Source: Rhizobium sp. BK418 (GTDB lineage: Bacteria; Pseudomonadota; Alphaproteobacteria; Rhizobiales; Rhizobiaceae). From it: a stretch of 64,000 bases of DNA. The stretch is taken from NCBI RefSeq assembly GCF_004341105.1, contig NZ_SLZK01000008.1, forward strand, positions 124,001-188,000, given 5' to 3'. This document shows, one piece after another, positions 1-8,470 of this stretch (position 1 is its first letter; every line of letters begins with the position of its first letter). The notes under the pieces were generated by a model. It did no database searches. It was not told the origin of the DNA and saw only the letters and a program-made list of their open reading frames with translations. The position numbers and the translations under genes were made by a program.

Positions 1-755
1 TACAGAAGGCCGCTTCCATCGTGATCGACAGCCGCCATGAGAGCACACGGCGACTGAACCAATCTACGACGGCGCAGAGATAGACAAAGCCGTGCCATCG
101 GAATAGATGTCAGGTCCATTGCCCACACCTGGTTGGGTCGGGTAACCGCCAACTTGCGCAGAAGATAGGGATAGATTTTGTGCCCAGGTGCTGGTTTGGA
201 GGTGTTCGGCCGACGGTAGATCGCTTCGATGCCCATCTTCTTCATCAGCGTGGCGATGTGCAGCCGCCCAGTTTCCAGCCCTTCTCCCCTCAAGAGCCCT
301 TGAAACATTCGACTTCCGGCAAACGGGTAGTCCAGATGCAGTTCGTCGACGCATCAAGGCCAGATCACCGTCGGACAATGGACGCGGTAGATAATAGACG
401 CTCCCACGGCTGAAGCCGAGAAACTCGCGGTTCATCATTTTCTTTCCGCCCAGCAATCCCGCCTTGCCGAGCGCACCGGATAAAAAATCGTTCTCCAGTG
501 TCAGTTCGCCGATCTTGGCATGAAGCGTTTGACATCGACGGTTGGACCGGCCGGTTCGGCCTTGGTTTCATCGCCAAAAACTCCTGTAAACCCTTAAGGA
601 GCTGGTCTTTCCATTGCTTGATCTGGTTGGCGTGCACATCGAACTGCTGGGACTACTCCACCAGCGTAAGCTCACCTCTGATGGCGGCAAGTGCCACCTT
701 CGCCTTGAAAGCCGGGCTATGGTTCCGGCGCGCTCGTCTTGTTCCTGGTATCTAA
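1..755 (-). pseudogene. Decayed IS3-family transposase (orfA/orfB remnant)
   Basis: Reverse-strand translation in shifting frames gives pieces typical of IS3-group transposases: an orfA-like start (HSPAFKAKVALAAIRGE) that runs into an in-frame TAG, then HANQIKQWKDQLLKGLQEF, then GGKKMMNREFLGFSRGSVYYL of the orfB start, and near position 100-170 fragments of the DDE-domain region. The frame changes several times, so no intact transposase is encoded. The copy continues past the left edge. I could not identify terminal inverted repeats or a target duplication on the right side. It marks past transposition at this boundary. Confidence 0.8.
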
Positions 756-906
756 GCCGAATTCAGGCAGAAATTCCACTTATCCTAGTTGTACAGATTC
801 CCGAGCCAGCTCTGAGTGACAATCCGTTCAACGAGCGGACAGCAAGTAACGATAGGAAATGGGACATCATTGAATGATGGCGTGAAGATGATCCAAGGAT
901 TCTAGA

Positions 907-1140
907 ATGACTGATCATAAGATTTCAATGCCTCATCGTCATACAGTAAGATACGAGGAGGATGACCTGATATTGGAATATGAAGTCGAACTTTCTGCGC
1001 ATGGTATAATTCTCTACAACCGTGCCCCGAAAGTTGTTTCCGGTGACCGCATTAGCTGCCCCGATCGAGCGGATATTATCGCGGAATGGCTCAGGTCTAA
1101 ATTTAGCAACGTTAAGGTTGATACATCGTTACCTCGGTAG
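907..1140 (+). CDS. Small hypothetical protein (77 aa)
   Basis: This short ORF starts with ATG a few bases after an AAGGAT-like ribosome-binding site. The product is acidic in its first half (a run EEDD near residue 17) and has no signal peptide, membrane segment or motif I recognise. It stands alone between the IS3 remnant and the 3' end of a convergent LysR gene. Base composition is slightly more AT-rich than its neighbours, which fits recently acquired or non-core DNA. Function unknown; it could be a fortuitous ORF. Confidence 0.45.
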   Translation: MTDHKISMPHRHTVRYEEDDLILEYEVELSAHGIILYNRAPKVVSGDRISCPDRADIIAEWLRSKFSNVKVDTSLPR

Positions 1141-1174
1141 TCCCATCACGATCTGTGGCCGGCGGTGCCTCCCC

Positions 1175-2065
1175 TCACCTCCCCGGCCGCACCAGCGACC
1201 GCGCAATATCGATGATGTCGTCACGGCCGGCAGTCGGATCCTCCCGGTTCCAGGCGACACCAAGGCCGATCTTGAAATCGATCCCCCTCACCTTCTTCAA
1301 TTCAAAGCCGCGGTTGGGCAGATCCTGCGTCCATTCCGGCACGAAGCCGATGCCAAGGCCGGCCGAGACCAGCGACACCAGCGAGAAGGTGTCGTCGCAG
1401 GTGTAGGTGACATTATCAGTCAGATCGTGCTCCTCGAACTTTTCGGCGAAATAGCGCTCGCTGTAGGAGAGGTTCTGACGGGAAAACGAGATGATCTTTT
1501 CGGAGCGCAGATCCTCAAGATCGATCTCGCTCTTCAATGACAGCGGGCTCTCTTTGGCGACCGCCAGCAGGTAGCGCTCATGGGCGATCGAGAAGAAGCG
1601 CAACGAACCGATATTCTCCACCGGCCTAATGAAGCCGAGGTTGATGCGGCCTGCCTCGATATGGCGGATGATGTCATCGGTGGTGCCGCTTTCGATATGC
1701 ATGCGGATATCGGGATATTTGCGGCCGATGCGCGACAGGAAGGACGGCAGCACGCCGATGGTGGCGGGATAGACGGTGCCGATGGCAATCTTCCTCGCCG
1801 CCTTGCCGGCCACCGACCTCGCGATCTCCCTCGACAGATCGATCTCACTTAAGATCCGCACCGATCGCTCATAGAACGCCGCCCCTGCCCTTGTCAGCTC
1901 CACCCGCCTGGTCGAGCGGATGAAGAGCTGCACGCCGAGTTCCTTCTCCAGCGCCATGACCTGGTTCGACAGAGCTGGCTGGGCGATGTGCACCTTGGCT
2001 GCAGCTCTGCCGAAATGCAGCTCCTCGGCCACCGCAACGAAGTAGGATAGCTGGCGTAATTCCAT
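1175..2065 (-). CDS. LysR-family transcriptional regulator
   Basis: A 296-residue protein of normal LysR length. The N-terminal winged helix-turn-helix (starting MELRQLSYFVAVAEELHFG, recognition region about residues 18-40 with AAAKVHIAQPALSNQ) is followed by a periplasmic-binding-like effector domain (about 90-296). I chose the internal ATG at 2065 because the family begins at MELRQL; the longer ORF adds 38 unrelated residues. It is divergent from the XRE gene at 2185, and no operon partner is adjacent, so its target and inducer cannot be inferred. LysR proteins usually bind T-N11-A sites in the divergent promoter; I did not find a convincing one here. Confidence 0.92.
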   Translation of the reverse strand: MELRQLSYFVAVAEELHFGRAAAKVHIAQPALSNQVMALEKELGVQLFIRSTRRVELTRAGAAFYERSVRILSEIDLSREIARSVAGKAARKIAIGTVYPATIGVLPSFLSRIGRKYPDIRMHIESGTTDDIIRHIEAGRINLGFIRPVENIGSLRFFSIAHERYLLAVAKESPLSLKSEIDLEDLRSEKIISFSRQNLSYSERYFAEKFEEHDLTDNVTYTCDDTFSLVSLVSAGLGIGFVPEWTQDLPNRGFELKKVRGIDFKIGLGVAWNREDPTAGRDDIIDIARSLVRPGR

Positions 2066-2184
2066 AGGTTTGCCCCACCTGCCCTCGCAGACAGTGACCA
2101 TCGCGACGCACAAGCGACGACGTTGTGATAATATGTCGGTTATATCCCATGGATTAATGCAATGCAAGATGGTGCCCATGGGCT

Positions 2185-2448
2185 ATGGACACTCGTGCGC
2201 GCATAGCTTGGAATCTGCGAAATCTTCGCTCCCTGCGGAACATCACCCAGGAGAATCTTGCTGTCGACGCTCAGGTGGACCGAACCGTTATCAGTGATCT
2301 GGAGAGAGGAAAGCACAACGCTTCGGTCGATCTCCTCGATAGATTAGCCCTCGCTCTGGTTGCGGATATTTCTGAATTCTTCTCTGAGCCTCCCACCGGG
2401 GATCGGCCGAAACCGATGAGAGCAGGACGAAAGCCAAAGCAAATATAA
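2185..2448 (+). CDS. XRE-family helix-turn-helix regulator
   Basis: An 87-residue protein that is mostly one Cro/C1-type HTH domain (about residues 6-65: LRSLRNITQENLAVDAQVDR, then TVISDLERGKHNAS). The C-terminal 20 residues are basic and proline-rich. This size and architecture match stand-alone XRE regulators often found near mobile DNA or toxin-antitoxin loci, but no partner toxin is visible next to it. It is transcribed divergently from the LysR gene. Targets unknown. Confidence 0.85.
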   Translation: MDTRARIAWNLRNLRSLRNITQENLAVDAQVDRTVISDLERGKHNASVDLLDRLALALVADISEFFSEPPTGDRPKPMRAGRKPKQI

Positions 2449-2484
2449 GCAACTTGCTTTACAACGTGCGCAAACGATGGTCGC

Positions 2485-2510
2485 CTTGATGGGAATCGAA
2501 CATAAGGCCA
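2485..2510 (-). repeat. tRNA T-arm-like fragment (copy A)
   Basis: On the + strand the bases read CTTGATGGGAATCGAAC, which resembles the reverse complement of a tRNA T-loop and 3' acceptor side (GTTCGATTCC). No matching acceptor 5' strand, D-arm or anticodon arm can be folded around it, so it is not a tRNA gene. Similar short segments recur at 3994, 31785, 45138, 55742 and 56764, always in the same orientation and 3' of a minus-strand gene. Confidence 0.4.
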
Positions 2511-2577
2511 AGTTGTTATCGAAACCCGTCGAAGCTTCAATGCTCGAGTCTGGAGACTGAAGCGAAATTCTTACGCG

Positions 2578-3801
2578 CTAACGCCACAATGCCGATATTG
2601 GAACAGCGGACAAACGTTCCCCGAAAGGGATCACCCTGTCATGGTCGTACAAGACGATACCCGAAACAAACTTTTCTCCGGACGCTTCGGCCAAAATTCG
2701 CAACCCCGAAAAATCGGAATTCGAGACGGTTGCCGCCGCTTTTATCTCAATACCGACGATCCGCCCTCTTCTGTCTTCGATGACGATATCGACTTCGTTC
2801 TGCTGCTTGTCCCGAAAGTGCGAAAACTCGAAGCGAGTTTGCCCACCGCTGGCGAGTTTGAGGATCTCCCCAAAAACGAAAGTCTCCAGCAACGCCCCGA
2901 ACTGGCCCCTGTCGTCGCGGAGGCGCTCAAGAGAGAGGTCACGAAGGGATGCGAGAAGACCAGAATCGAGGAAATGTATTTTGGGTGTCTTGGTCAGGCG
3001 TTTCAGTTTATTGGAAAACCAAGGTTGCACGGTTCGAGCGAGGAACAGGCTCTCGAAGATTCCGACGTATTTTTGCGTTGTGATGTGGTTCATCCCGATT
3101 GCAGCCCCGATCCCGGAATAGTTCACGAGCTGGCCCGAATGCTCTGCCAGAATGCGTAGCAGTCGCGGCATTTGAGCAATCTGCTCGATTTGCGCAACAT
3201 CGCGAACATCGCGTTGAACGATCGCCTGGATGTAATCCGCATACCAGTCCTGTCTGCGGCTCAAGGTTTTGCGGCCCAATGCCTCGGGATATCCACCGGC
3301 CAGAACCGCAGCCATCAGGTCGTCTCCGACGATTGGTTCTCCGGCCTTTGCTTCGTTTTGAAAGGCGTCACGCAGGAAGCTGCTGCCGGACCTTCTGATC
3401 TCGCTTTGCGCAAGCGGCAGCAATCGAACGACCTCCATGCGCCCTGCGAGCGAGTCTGCCACGCGTGGCAGCGTCATAAGATTGGCTGAACCGGTCAGGA
3501 GGAAACGCCCTGGGCGCTGGTCGGTGTCCACACTCTCCTTGATCGCCAACAACAGCTCGGGAGCGCGCTGAATCTCATCGATAATGGCGCGGTCCATACC
3601 CCTTACAAAGCCAACTGGATCCTGTTGTGCTGCCTCCAGGGTCGTCCCGTTGTCCAGCGTGTAATACTCCATCCCCTCGTTGGCCATCTTCCTGGCCAAC
3701 GTCGTTTTGCCTGATTGTCGGGGACCTACGATCAGAACGACTCGCGTGTCTGACATGGCGTCGGCAACGCGTTGCTCAACGAGCCTTGGATACAGCACCA
3801 T
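2578..3801 (-). CDS. ATPase of the AAA_14/DUF4143 family
   Basis: A 407-residue protein with a Walker A motif GPRQSGKTT (about residues 26-34), a Walker B-like AIIDEIQ (about 75-81), a sensor segment FLLTGSANL, and a C-terminal DUF4143-type domain with the usual HFRDKQQNEVDIVIE signature of a nuclease-like fold. Start at 3801 follows the family start (VLYPRLVEQRV); the upstream extension to 3966 is not conserved-looking. Members are common, patchily distributed ATPases of uncertain role. It is monocistronic and its 5' flank holds a 22-bp-period repeat array. Confidence 0.9.
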   Translation of the reverse strand: MVLYPRLVEQRVADAMSDTRVVLIVGPRQSGKTTLARKMANEGMEYYTLDNGTTLEAAQQDPVGFVRGMDRAIIDEIQRAPELLLAIKESVDTDQRPGRFLLTGSANLMTLPRVADSLAGRMEVVRLLPLAQSEIRRSGSSFLRDAFQNEAKAGEPIVGDDLMAAVLAGGYPEALGRKTLSRRQDWYADYIQAIVQRDVRDVAQIEQIAQMPRLLRILAEHSGQLVNYSGIGAAIGMNHITTQKYVGIFESLFLARTVQPWFSNKLKRLTKTPKIHFLDSGLLASLRDLSLERLRDDRGQFGALLETFVFGEILKLASGGQTRFEFSHFRDKQQNEVDIVIEDRRGRIVGIEIKAAATVSNSDFSGLRILAEASGEKFVSGIVLYDHDRVIPFGERLSAVPISALWR

Positions 3802-3818
3802 AGCTTCATTCCATTGGT

Positions 3819-3896
3819 GACCGCTTGAAACTACGGTGATGACCAATTGAAAGTCAAGCCTTGACCAATTGAAATTCCCGTGGCGGCCGATTGAAA
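3819..3896. repeat. Four 12-bp direct repeats at exact 22-bp spacing
   Basis: Four related 12-mers begin at 3819, 3841, 3863 and 3885: GACCGCTTGAAA, GACCAATTGAAA, GACCAATTGAAA and GGCCGATTGAAA. The period is exactly 22 bp, two helical turns, with unrelated bases between copies. The array lies 18-95 bp upstream of the ATPase start. Multiple end repeats with this kind of ATTGAAA core are a known feature of IS21-family insertion-sequence ends, so it may be a solo IS21-like terminus; a binding-site array for a regulator is the alternative. Confidence 0.7.
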
Positions 3897-3993
3897 CAAC
3901 AAAAGTCGGTGGCATGCTAGATAGCGATATGAGGTAGGCGAGAGGCCATCGCACCCTCGAGCCCACCAGCTTTTAACAACGGAAATAATGCAG

Positions 3994-4020
3994 CTCTTGA
4001 GAGGAATCGAACCGACGACC
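3994..4020 (-). repeat. tRNA T-arm-like fragment (copy B)
   Basis: The + strand reads CTCTTGAGAGGAATCGAACC followed by GACGACC, the best of the six T-arm-like segments. The next bases include CGCTATGAGAACTC, which loosely resembles a reverse-complemented anticodon arm with CAT, but the stems do not pair, so this is at most a degenerate tRNA relic. The rest of the 3897-4184 stretch contains no gene I can support. Confidence 0.45.
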
Positions 4021-4184
4021 CGCTCCTTTCGCTATGAGAACTCAGACTGGTAAGCAAAGAACCTTGGTTGCCGGGAGGGACGATTCGACCGGAGTTTATG
4101 ATCACCACCCAAGCCGATCTTCGGATACGACACTCCTTCCATAGTCGGTCTTGGTGCACGGCGGACATCAACAGGAAGCCGATC

Positions 4185-4727
4185 TCATAAGAACAGCTCC
4201 CGAGGCAAATGCCTTAAAACGAAATCCGCGCGTTGCTCGACAGCCAATTTAGGTAACACCCGGACTCTATAGCCGAGCGCTGGGAATACCTGTCTGAGGC
4301 GCTCGTATTCGGCAATTGCGTCCTCTATTTTGAGACGTCGCTCTGCATCGGCGTGATAGATTTCAGGCCATGGAGGGGTCATGAAGACTTCGTCATGGTA
4401 GCGGTTCTGAGCGACCAGATCGTTCGAAATTGCCTCCCCCGTTGCATGGTGCAGAGCGGCGACGGCATCGATGAGCCCTCGATCAAAAAAGGTCAAGCGA
4501 GATTGTTTTTGAGCATTCTGCAAGTCCTGGACGGCCATCCCAATTGCACGTTGAGCAAACCCGGCCATGTTGACCCATGGCAAGGCGTCGCCGGCGCTTT
4601 CGAGTTGCTGTTTGACGATGCGACGCCCCGGTTCCTCCGTGACGGCAAAACCTCGCTTGGCAAGTTCTGCGAGAAGTGTCGATTTACCTCCGCCTGAGCA
4701 GCCGGAGAGAAGTACGAGTTTGCTCAT
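4185..4727 (-). CDS. Small AAA-type NTPase (AAA_28-like)
   Basis: A 180-residue P-loop protein. Walker A GCSGGGKST lies at residues 9-17 and a kinase-like Walker B/LID segment FFDRGLIDA in the middle (about 82-90). The start at 4727 puts the P-loop at the usual distance from the N terminus; the longer ORF adds 49 residues with no similarity to the family. Homologues are annotated as ATPases or predicted nucleotide kinases of unknown substrate. No neighbouring gene suggests a partner. Confidence 0.85.
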   Translation of the reverse strand: MSKLVLLSGCSGGGKSTLLAELAKRGFAVTEEPGRRIVKQQLESAGDALPWVNMAGFAQRAIGMAVQDLQNAQKQSRLTFFDRGLIDAVAALHHATGEAISNDLVAQNRYHDEVFMTPPWPEIYHADAERRLKIEDAIAEYERLRQVFPALGYRVRVLPKLAVEQRADFVLRHLPRELFL

Positions 4728-4888
4728 TGATGCACCCGTGAAATATAAACGTCCGTCCGAATGCTTGCATTCGGCACAGGGACGCGGGAGTTGTCGTGGA
4801 TTTGTTTGTGGAACGCTTAGGCGAAAATTCCCTGCGAACGGAACCTTGGCCGTGGATGGTGTCGCGGTCACCATAAAGATTTATGTCG

Positions 4889-5113
4889 TCAAAGCAATGA
4901 GTGCAGTTGGCGCATAGTTGCCGTCCCGGCACTTCGCTCCTTGCTGCGACCGGGGGACAGGCTGCGGGCCTTGTTTCGGTTCAGACCTCGCCGCCCACTC
5001 TCTAGGCGCTTGGCAAGACGGTCATCGACGGTTTGGCCGTCGGAACAGGAACCAGGCATTGGAAGGGCCGCCACGGCACATGCCGCGGCGAAGAAGATTG
5101 ACTTGAGAAGCAT
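4889..5113 (-). CDS. Possible small secreted protein (74 aa)
   Basis: An ORF starting 11 bp after the stop of the SDR gene on the same strand. Its first 22 residues (MLLKSIFFAAACAVAALPMP) look like a Sec signal peptide, followed by a basic, low-complexity tail rich in R and S. The good leader and poor remainder suggest either a small exported protein or the 5' remnant of a larger exported one cut by deletion. The rest of the 4728-5124 interval holds nothing else I can support. Confidence 0.35.
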   Translation of the reverse strand: MLLKSIFFAAACAVAALPMPGSCSDGQTVDDRLAKRLESGRRGLNRNKARSLSPGRSKERSAGTATMRQLHSLL

Positions 5114-5124
5114 CTTGTCTGCCT

Positions 5125-5880
5125 TTAGCTAGGGTTCATGGCGGCGAAGATGCTATCGTAGGTACCGTCACGCTCCGCTCGCCGCCTCGGCTGATCCCGC
5201 GCCAGCAGGATCTCCCCGCCAGGGTGATCACCTTGCCTCAACATCTCGATCACCTCTTCAATGAATGCATCGAGCGGCATGGCGCGTGGATCCGAGGCTT
5301 GCGCGGCTCCGGTGAGTTCCGTCTGCACGTAAGGAGGGGAAAGTTCGAGCACTTCGACAGGTATCTTGCGCAGCTGGTGGCGCAGAGAGGTTAGCCAGGA
5401 GTGAAGGAATGCCTTGCTCGCGCAATAGGTCGGGAAGTCGGCCCGGGGCACGAAAGCAAGCGCGGAACTTGTCGCTATAATGGTGGCATCCGGGTTCCTT
5501 TTCAACAAGGGAAGAAATGCCGCAGTCAAGTGCAGCACACCCAGGATGTTGGTGCGCACAATTGCCTCTGCGTCAGATGCAGTCCAATGGTCGGCGGCCA
5601 GATCCTCGGATCTCGAGATCCCGGCATTGGCAATGAGGACGTTGAGTTCAGGAAATCGGGAACGGATATGTGCGACCGCCGATGACAGGGAGGCTGGGTC
5701 GTCTACGTCGAGCTGAAGACCGACCATGCCTTCATGCTTGGCGGTGATTTCATCGATCAGGGGCTGCCGGCGACCAGCAATGATGACGCGGTTGCCGAGG
5801 CGATGAAATGCCTCAGCAAGAGCCCGTCCAATGCCGCTCGTACCGCCTGTGATAAGGATGGTATTGCCTGTGATGTTCAT
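5125..5880 (-). CDS. SDR-family NAD(P)-dependent oxidoreductase (DltE-like)
   Basis: A 251-residue classical short-chain dehydrogenase. The cofactor motif TGGTSGIG is at residues 11-18, the NAG motif (LIANAG) near 89, and the catalytic Y-x-x-x-K is visible as YCASK. The DltE-like subgroup signature DPRAMPLDAFIEEV is near the C terminus. Start at 5880 is chosen from the family start MNITGNTILITGG. It is strikingly similar to the SDR at 21129-21887. The MFS gene at 6000-7190 lies upstream on the same strand and probably shares its transcript. Substrate unknown. Confidence 0.92.
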   Translation of the reverse strand: MNITGNTILITGGTSGIGRALAEAFHRLGNRVIIAGRRQPLIDEITAKHEGMVGLQLDVDDPASLSSAVAHIRSRFPELNVLIANAGISRSEDLAADHWTASDAEAIVRTNILGVLHLTAAFLPLLKRNPDATIIATSSALAFVPRADFPTYCASKAFLHSWLTSLRHQLRKIPVEVLELSPPYVQTELTGAAQASDPRAMPLDAFIEEVIEMLRQGDHPGGEILLARDQPRRRAERDGTYDSIFAAMNPS

Positions 5881-5999
5881 GTTGTTGGCTCCAGATGTTT
5901 TGTTGAGAGAATAGCGCAAGCCGCTGTAGGCCACGAAGGCGCGGATCTTGCTCTGGCATGTGATTGAAGAACTGCGTAAGCAGCCGCTCATTTCGTGGT

Positions 6000-7190
6000 T
6001 CAGGCTTGGCTTTGGGCCCGCACCGATGGAAGCAGAACAACGGCAGCGCATGTGGCGCACGTCCCAACGAGGAAAGCGCTTGCGATGCCGGATGATTGGG
6101 AGAGCAATCCAACGGCGGGAGCCGTCACTCCGAGCGCCATGTCTGAGAAGGCGATAAAGTTACCCACTGCACGCCCGCGCTGCGCCGGCGGAACGGATCG
6201 GGTCGCAAGAACTCCCATTGATGGAAAGATCAGCGAAAACCCGGCACCTGTGAGCGCAGCGCCAGCCACGGCAACGACTGAAACAGGAGCCAGCCACAGC
6301 AATGCCTGCCCAACGGCTTCGAGGCACAGAGAACATATCGCGACAGGAGATGCACCGAAACGATCCGCGAAACCTGAGCCGATCAGGCGAACAACAATGT
6401 AGGCGGCGCCGAAAGCAAATAGGGCGACGCCGGGCTCTGACCAGCCGGATGCCGTGTAGTAGAGCGGTAGGAAGGCTTCCATCACCGCGAACGGAACGGT
6501 TGCAAGGGCAAGCACAAGGCCGGGCTTCCAGATCAAGCCGATAACGCGGTGGAAAGGAACGCGATGAGTTCCGGATGCAGGCGTCGGGGGCAGGAACAGG
6601 GATAAGGTGAATGCGACAGCAGGCGCGATCAAAACTACAGCTCCGACAACGGCAAAACCGTATGCAGCTTGGACGGCAAGGCCTACTGGTGCGCCGACGG
6701 CCAGGGACGCATAGATGGCAATGCCCGTCCAAGACATCACCTTTCCGGTGCGGCTTTCACCCATTCGGGCAATGCCCCAGCTCATCAATCCTGTGAGAAA
6801 GAGGCTTTGACCGAGGCCCATGATCAACTGTCCCAACACCAAGAGCGCGAGACTTCCGTCGGCGCCGAGGGGAAGCGTCGAGAGGTCATATAATAGGCCG
6901 GAACTGGCTGTGATCGGCAGCCCCCAGAGGACTGCAAAACGCGGCCCACGATGATCAGCGAGTCCGCCCGCCTTGTGGCGCGTCACAAGGGTCGCCAGGG
7001 ACTGCAGCCCAATCACTGCACCGACAACGACCGCGTCGAAGCCAAGTCGATGGCCAATCTCGAGAGACAAGGCGCCGAGGGGAACACTGAAGGCAAGAAA
7101 GCCCAGGAAGACCGCGACAACAATTGGAGAAAGAGCGGAGAATGTGGAAACGGCAGGCGGAGTTAATGCGTCACTTCGTGTTAAGGTCAT
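6000..7190 (-). CDS. MFS efflux transporter (YhhS/YfcJ-like)
   Basis: A 396-residue, very hydrophobic protein with about 12 predicted transmembrane segments. The segment GLQSLATLVTRHKAGGLADH after TM2 is the motif A region as it appears in the UPF0226 (YhhS/YfcJ) group of major facilitator proteins. I chose the ATG at 7190 (MTLTRSDALTPP) because the 18 residues added by the longer ORF are polar and unlike the family start. It lies upstream of the SDR gene with a 119-bp gap on the same strand. Substrate cannot be assigned. Confidence 0.88.
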   Translation of the reverse strand: MTLTRSDALTPPAVSTFSALSPIVVAVFLGFLAFSVPLGALSLEIGHRLGFDAVVVGAVIGLQSLATLVTRHKAGGLADHRGPRFAVLWGLPITASSGLLYDLSTLPLGADGSLALLVLGQLIMGLGQSLFLTGLMSWGIARMGESRTGKVMSWTGIAIYASLAVGAPVGLAVQAAYGFAVVGAVVLIAPAVAFTLSLFLPPTPASGTHRVPFHRVIGLIWKPGLVLALATVPFAVMEAFLPLYYTASGWSEPGVALFAFGAAYIVVRLIGSGFADRFGASPVAICSLCLEAVGQALLWLAPVSVVAVAGAALTGAGFSLIFPSMGVLATRSVPPAQRGRAVGNFIAFSDMALGVTAPAVGLLSQSSGIASAFLVGTCATCAAVVLLPSVRAQSQA

Positions 7191-7431
7191 GATAAGCGTC
7201 CTGTTGAGATCGCCGAGTTTTCCCTGCTGGGAACCCCTCGACAAAGGACGCGTTGGATGACGGTAACGCCTACGGAGACAGAGTTAGGTCTCGGCCGCCT
7301 TGGTACCGGATGATGCATTTATAGTCAAGCGTGTCTGACAACAGGCAAGCGACGCTGCTTTCCTTCCTCAACCCGTTTCACCTTGTGCTAATCGGGCTGG
7401 CAGTGCGCTATCGCAGCGTTCATTCTATAGC
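7191..7431. other. Gene-free interval upstream of the MFS gene
   Basis: No coding region with plausible start, length and composition is present between the MFS start and the terminator at 7432. It should contain the promoter of the MFS-SDR unit. If the downstream terminator serves a + strand transcript, its body would also lie here; I see no clear -35/-10 pair for it. Confidence 0.5.
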
Positions 7432-7465
7432 GCCCGCCCGGTCACTCGTGATCGGGCGGGCTTTT
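7432..7465 (+). terminator. Rho-independent terminator on + strand, no upstream gene
   Basis: A perfect 9-bp GC stem (GCCCGCCCG paired with CGGGCGGGC) with a 12-nt loop is followed directly by TTTT. The T-run is on the + strand side only; the reverse side continues GCTATAG. The nearest genes on both sides are on the minus strand, so this terminator has no obvious coding transcript and may end a small RNA or be a leftover of a deleted gene. Confidence 0.75.
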
Positions 7466-7537
7466 CTATGCGTGATTGAGGATCCAGAAAGGGGTGTCGG
7501 CAGCTCGATTGTCTGGACGCCCAAGCATTGCGTCCAC

Positions 7538-8119
7538 CTATTTTGACGCCCCGTCCGCACCTTCAATGAAGGCAGTTACTACGTCCGGGTGAGACATCAT
7601 CACGGCGTGGCTGCTCGCGATTTCCTTCACCGTGGCGCCAGCACGTTTCGCCATGTCCCGTTGGGCCGTAGGCGGCACCATCCGGTCATTGGTCGCCACA
7701 AGGAAGTAGCTGGGCTTGCCCTTCCAGGCAGGCTTGGTGATGACGCCGCCAACGGCGCCCAATCCCCAAGGAAGCTGAGCATTGGCCATGAATGCCGTCG
7801 TCTTGGCATCCACGTCGCCGGCAAACGCGGTAGCAAACTTGGCAGGATCAACGATCAGAAAGCCATCCTTAGGCGGCAGGAGCGGTGCGCTTGGCTCGCC
7901 CGGCACTTTCTTCTCTGCCAGTTTGGCGACGGACTCGCCCTCATCCGGAGCGAAGGCGGCCAGATAAACAAGGCTGCGGACCTTTGGGTCATTGCCAGCT
8001 TGGGTAATGACCGAGCCGCCGTATGAATGGCCGACCAGGATCACTGGATGCTTCGCCTTGGCGATTGCCTCCTCTGTCGCGACCACGTCATCCTTGAGCG
8101 TAACCGTCCCGTACGCCTC
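7538..8119 (-). pseudogene. Alpha/beta hydrolase lacking its N-terminus
   Basis: The reading frame encodes the last three quarters of a small esterase-like alpha/beta hydrolase: TLKDDVVATEEAIAKAKHP, the nucleophile elbow GHSYGG, the acid region ATNDRMVPP and the catalytic histidine region SSHAVMMSHPD. The usual first 60 or so residues with the HGAWHGG oxyanion loop are absent. Upstream, in another frame, lies an SDR fragment, so the 5' end was replaced through a deletion or recombination. It is probably not translated from a proper start. Confidence 0.8.
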
Positions 8120-8381
8120 ATCGAAGCCCGTACTCCAGCATTGATCACCATGACATCGAGTTCCGGAACGTGCTTCTCCAAGCGAGCCCAATCTTCCTCA
8201 TCGCGAACATCAAGCTCCAGGAACTCGCACCCAAGACGTTGCGCCGCTGCCGCTCCATCCCAGACTGTGCTGTCGCGCAGGATTACCTGCTCACTTCAGC
8301 ACTGAACCTTTCCGCGATAGCCAGCCCGATGCTTCGCGCAGCTCCTGTGATGACGCAGTGCTTGCCTGCAAGCCGTTTCAT
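8120..8381 (-). pseudogene. SDR 5' fragment fused to the headless hydrolase
   Basis: The reverse strand begins with MKRLAGKHCVITGAARSIGL, a classical SDR start with a TGAARSIG cofactor motif. After FSAEV the frame breaks (a TAA follows), and in another frame the SDR continues as LGCEFLELDVRDEEDWARLE and ELDVMVINAG, which includes the NAG motif. About 25 codons later the sequence joins the alpha/beta hydrolase body. The SDR C-terminal half with its active-site Tyr and Lys is missing, so this is the 5' part of a deleted gene. Confidence 0.8.
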
Positions 8382-8470
8382 GAATTCGCTCCTAATCGAA
8401 ACGTCCGCAGAGCCCCCGACAAGTCCAGATTGACTGACGGGCAGGATCGGCGGAAACGCCGCTTTCCGCT

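Noticed and set aside
3819..3896. A CRISPR array
   Set aside because: The repeats are only 12 bp with 10-bp spacers and are not accompanied by cas genes; repeat and spacer lengths do not fit CRISPR.
3994..4060. A possible tRNA gene on the minus strand
   Set aside because: Only a T-loop-like and a vague anticodon-arm-like segment are present; stems do not pair and no acceptor arm can be formed.
7331..7546. A 71-codon + strand ORF crossing the orphan terminator
   Set aside because: The terminator stem lies inside it, and it has no ribosome-binding site or recognisable motif.
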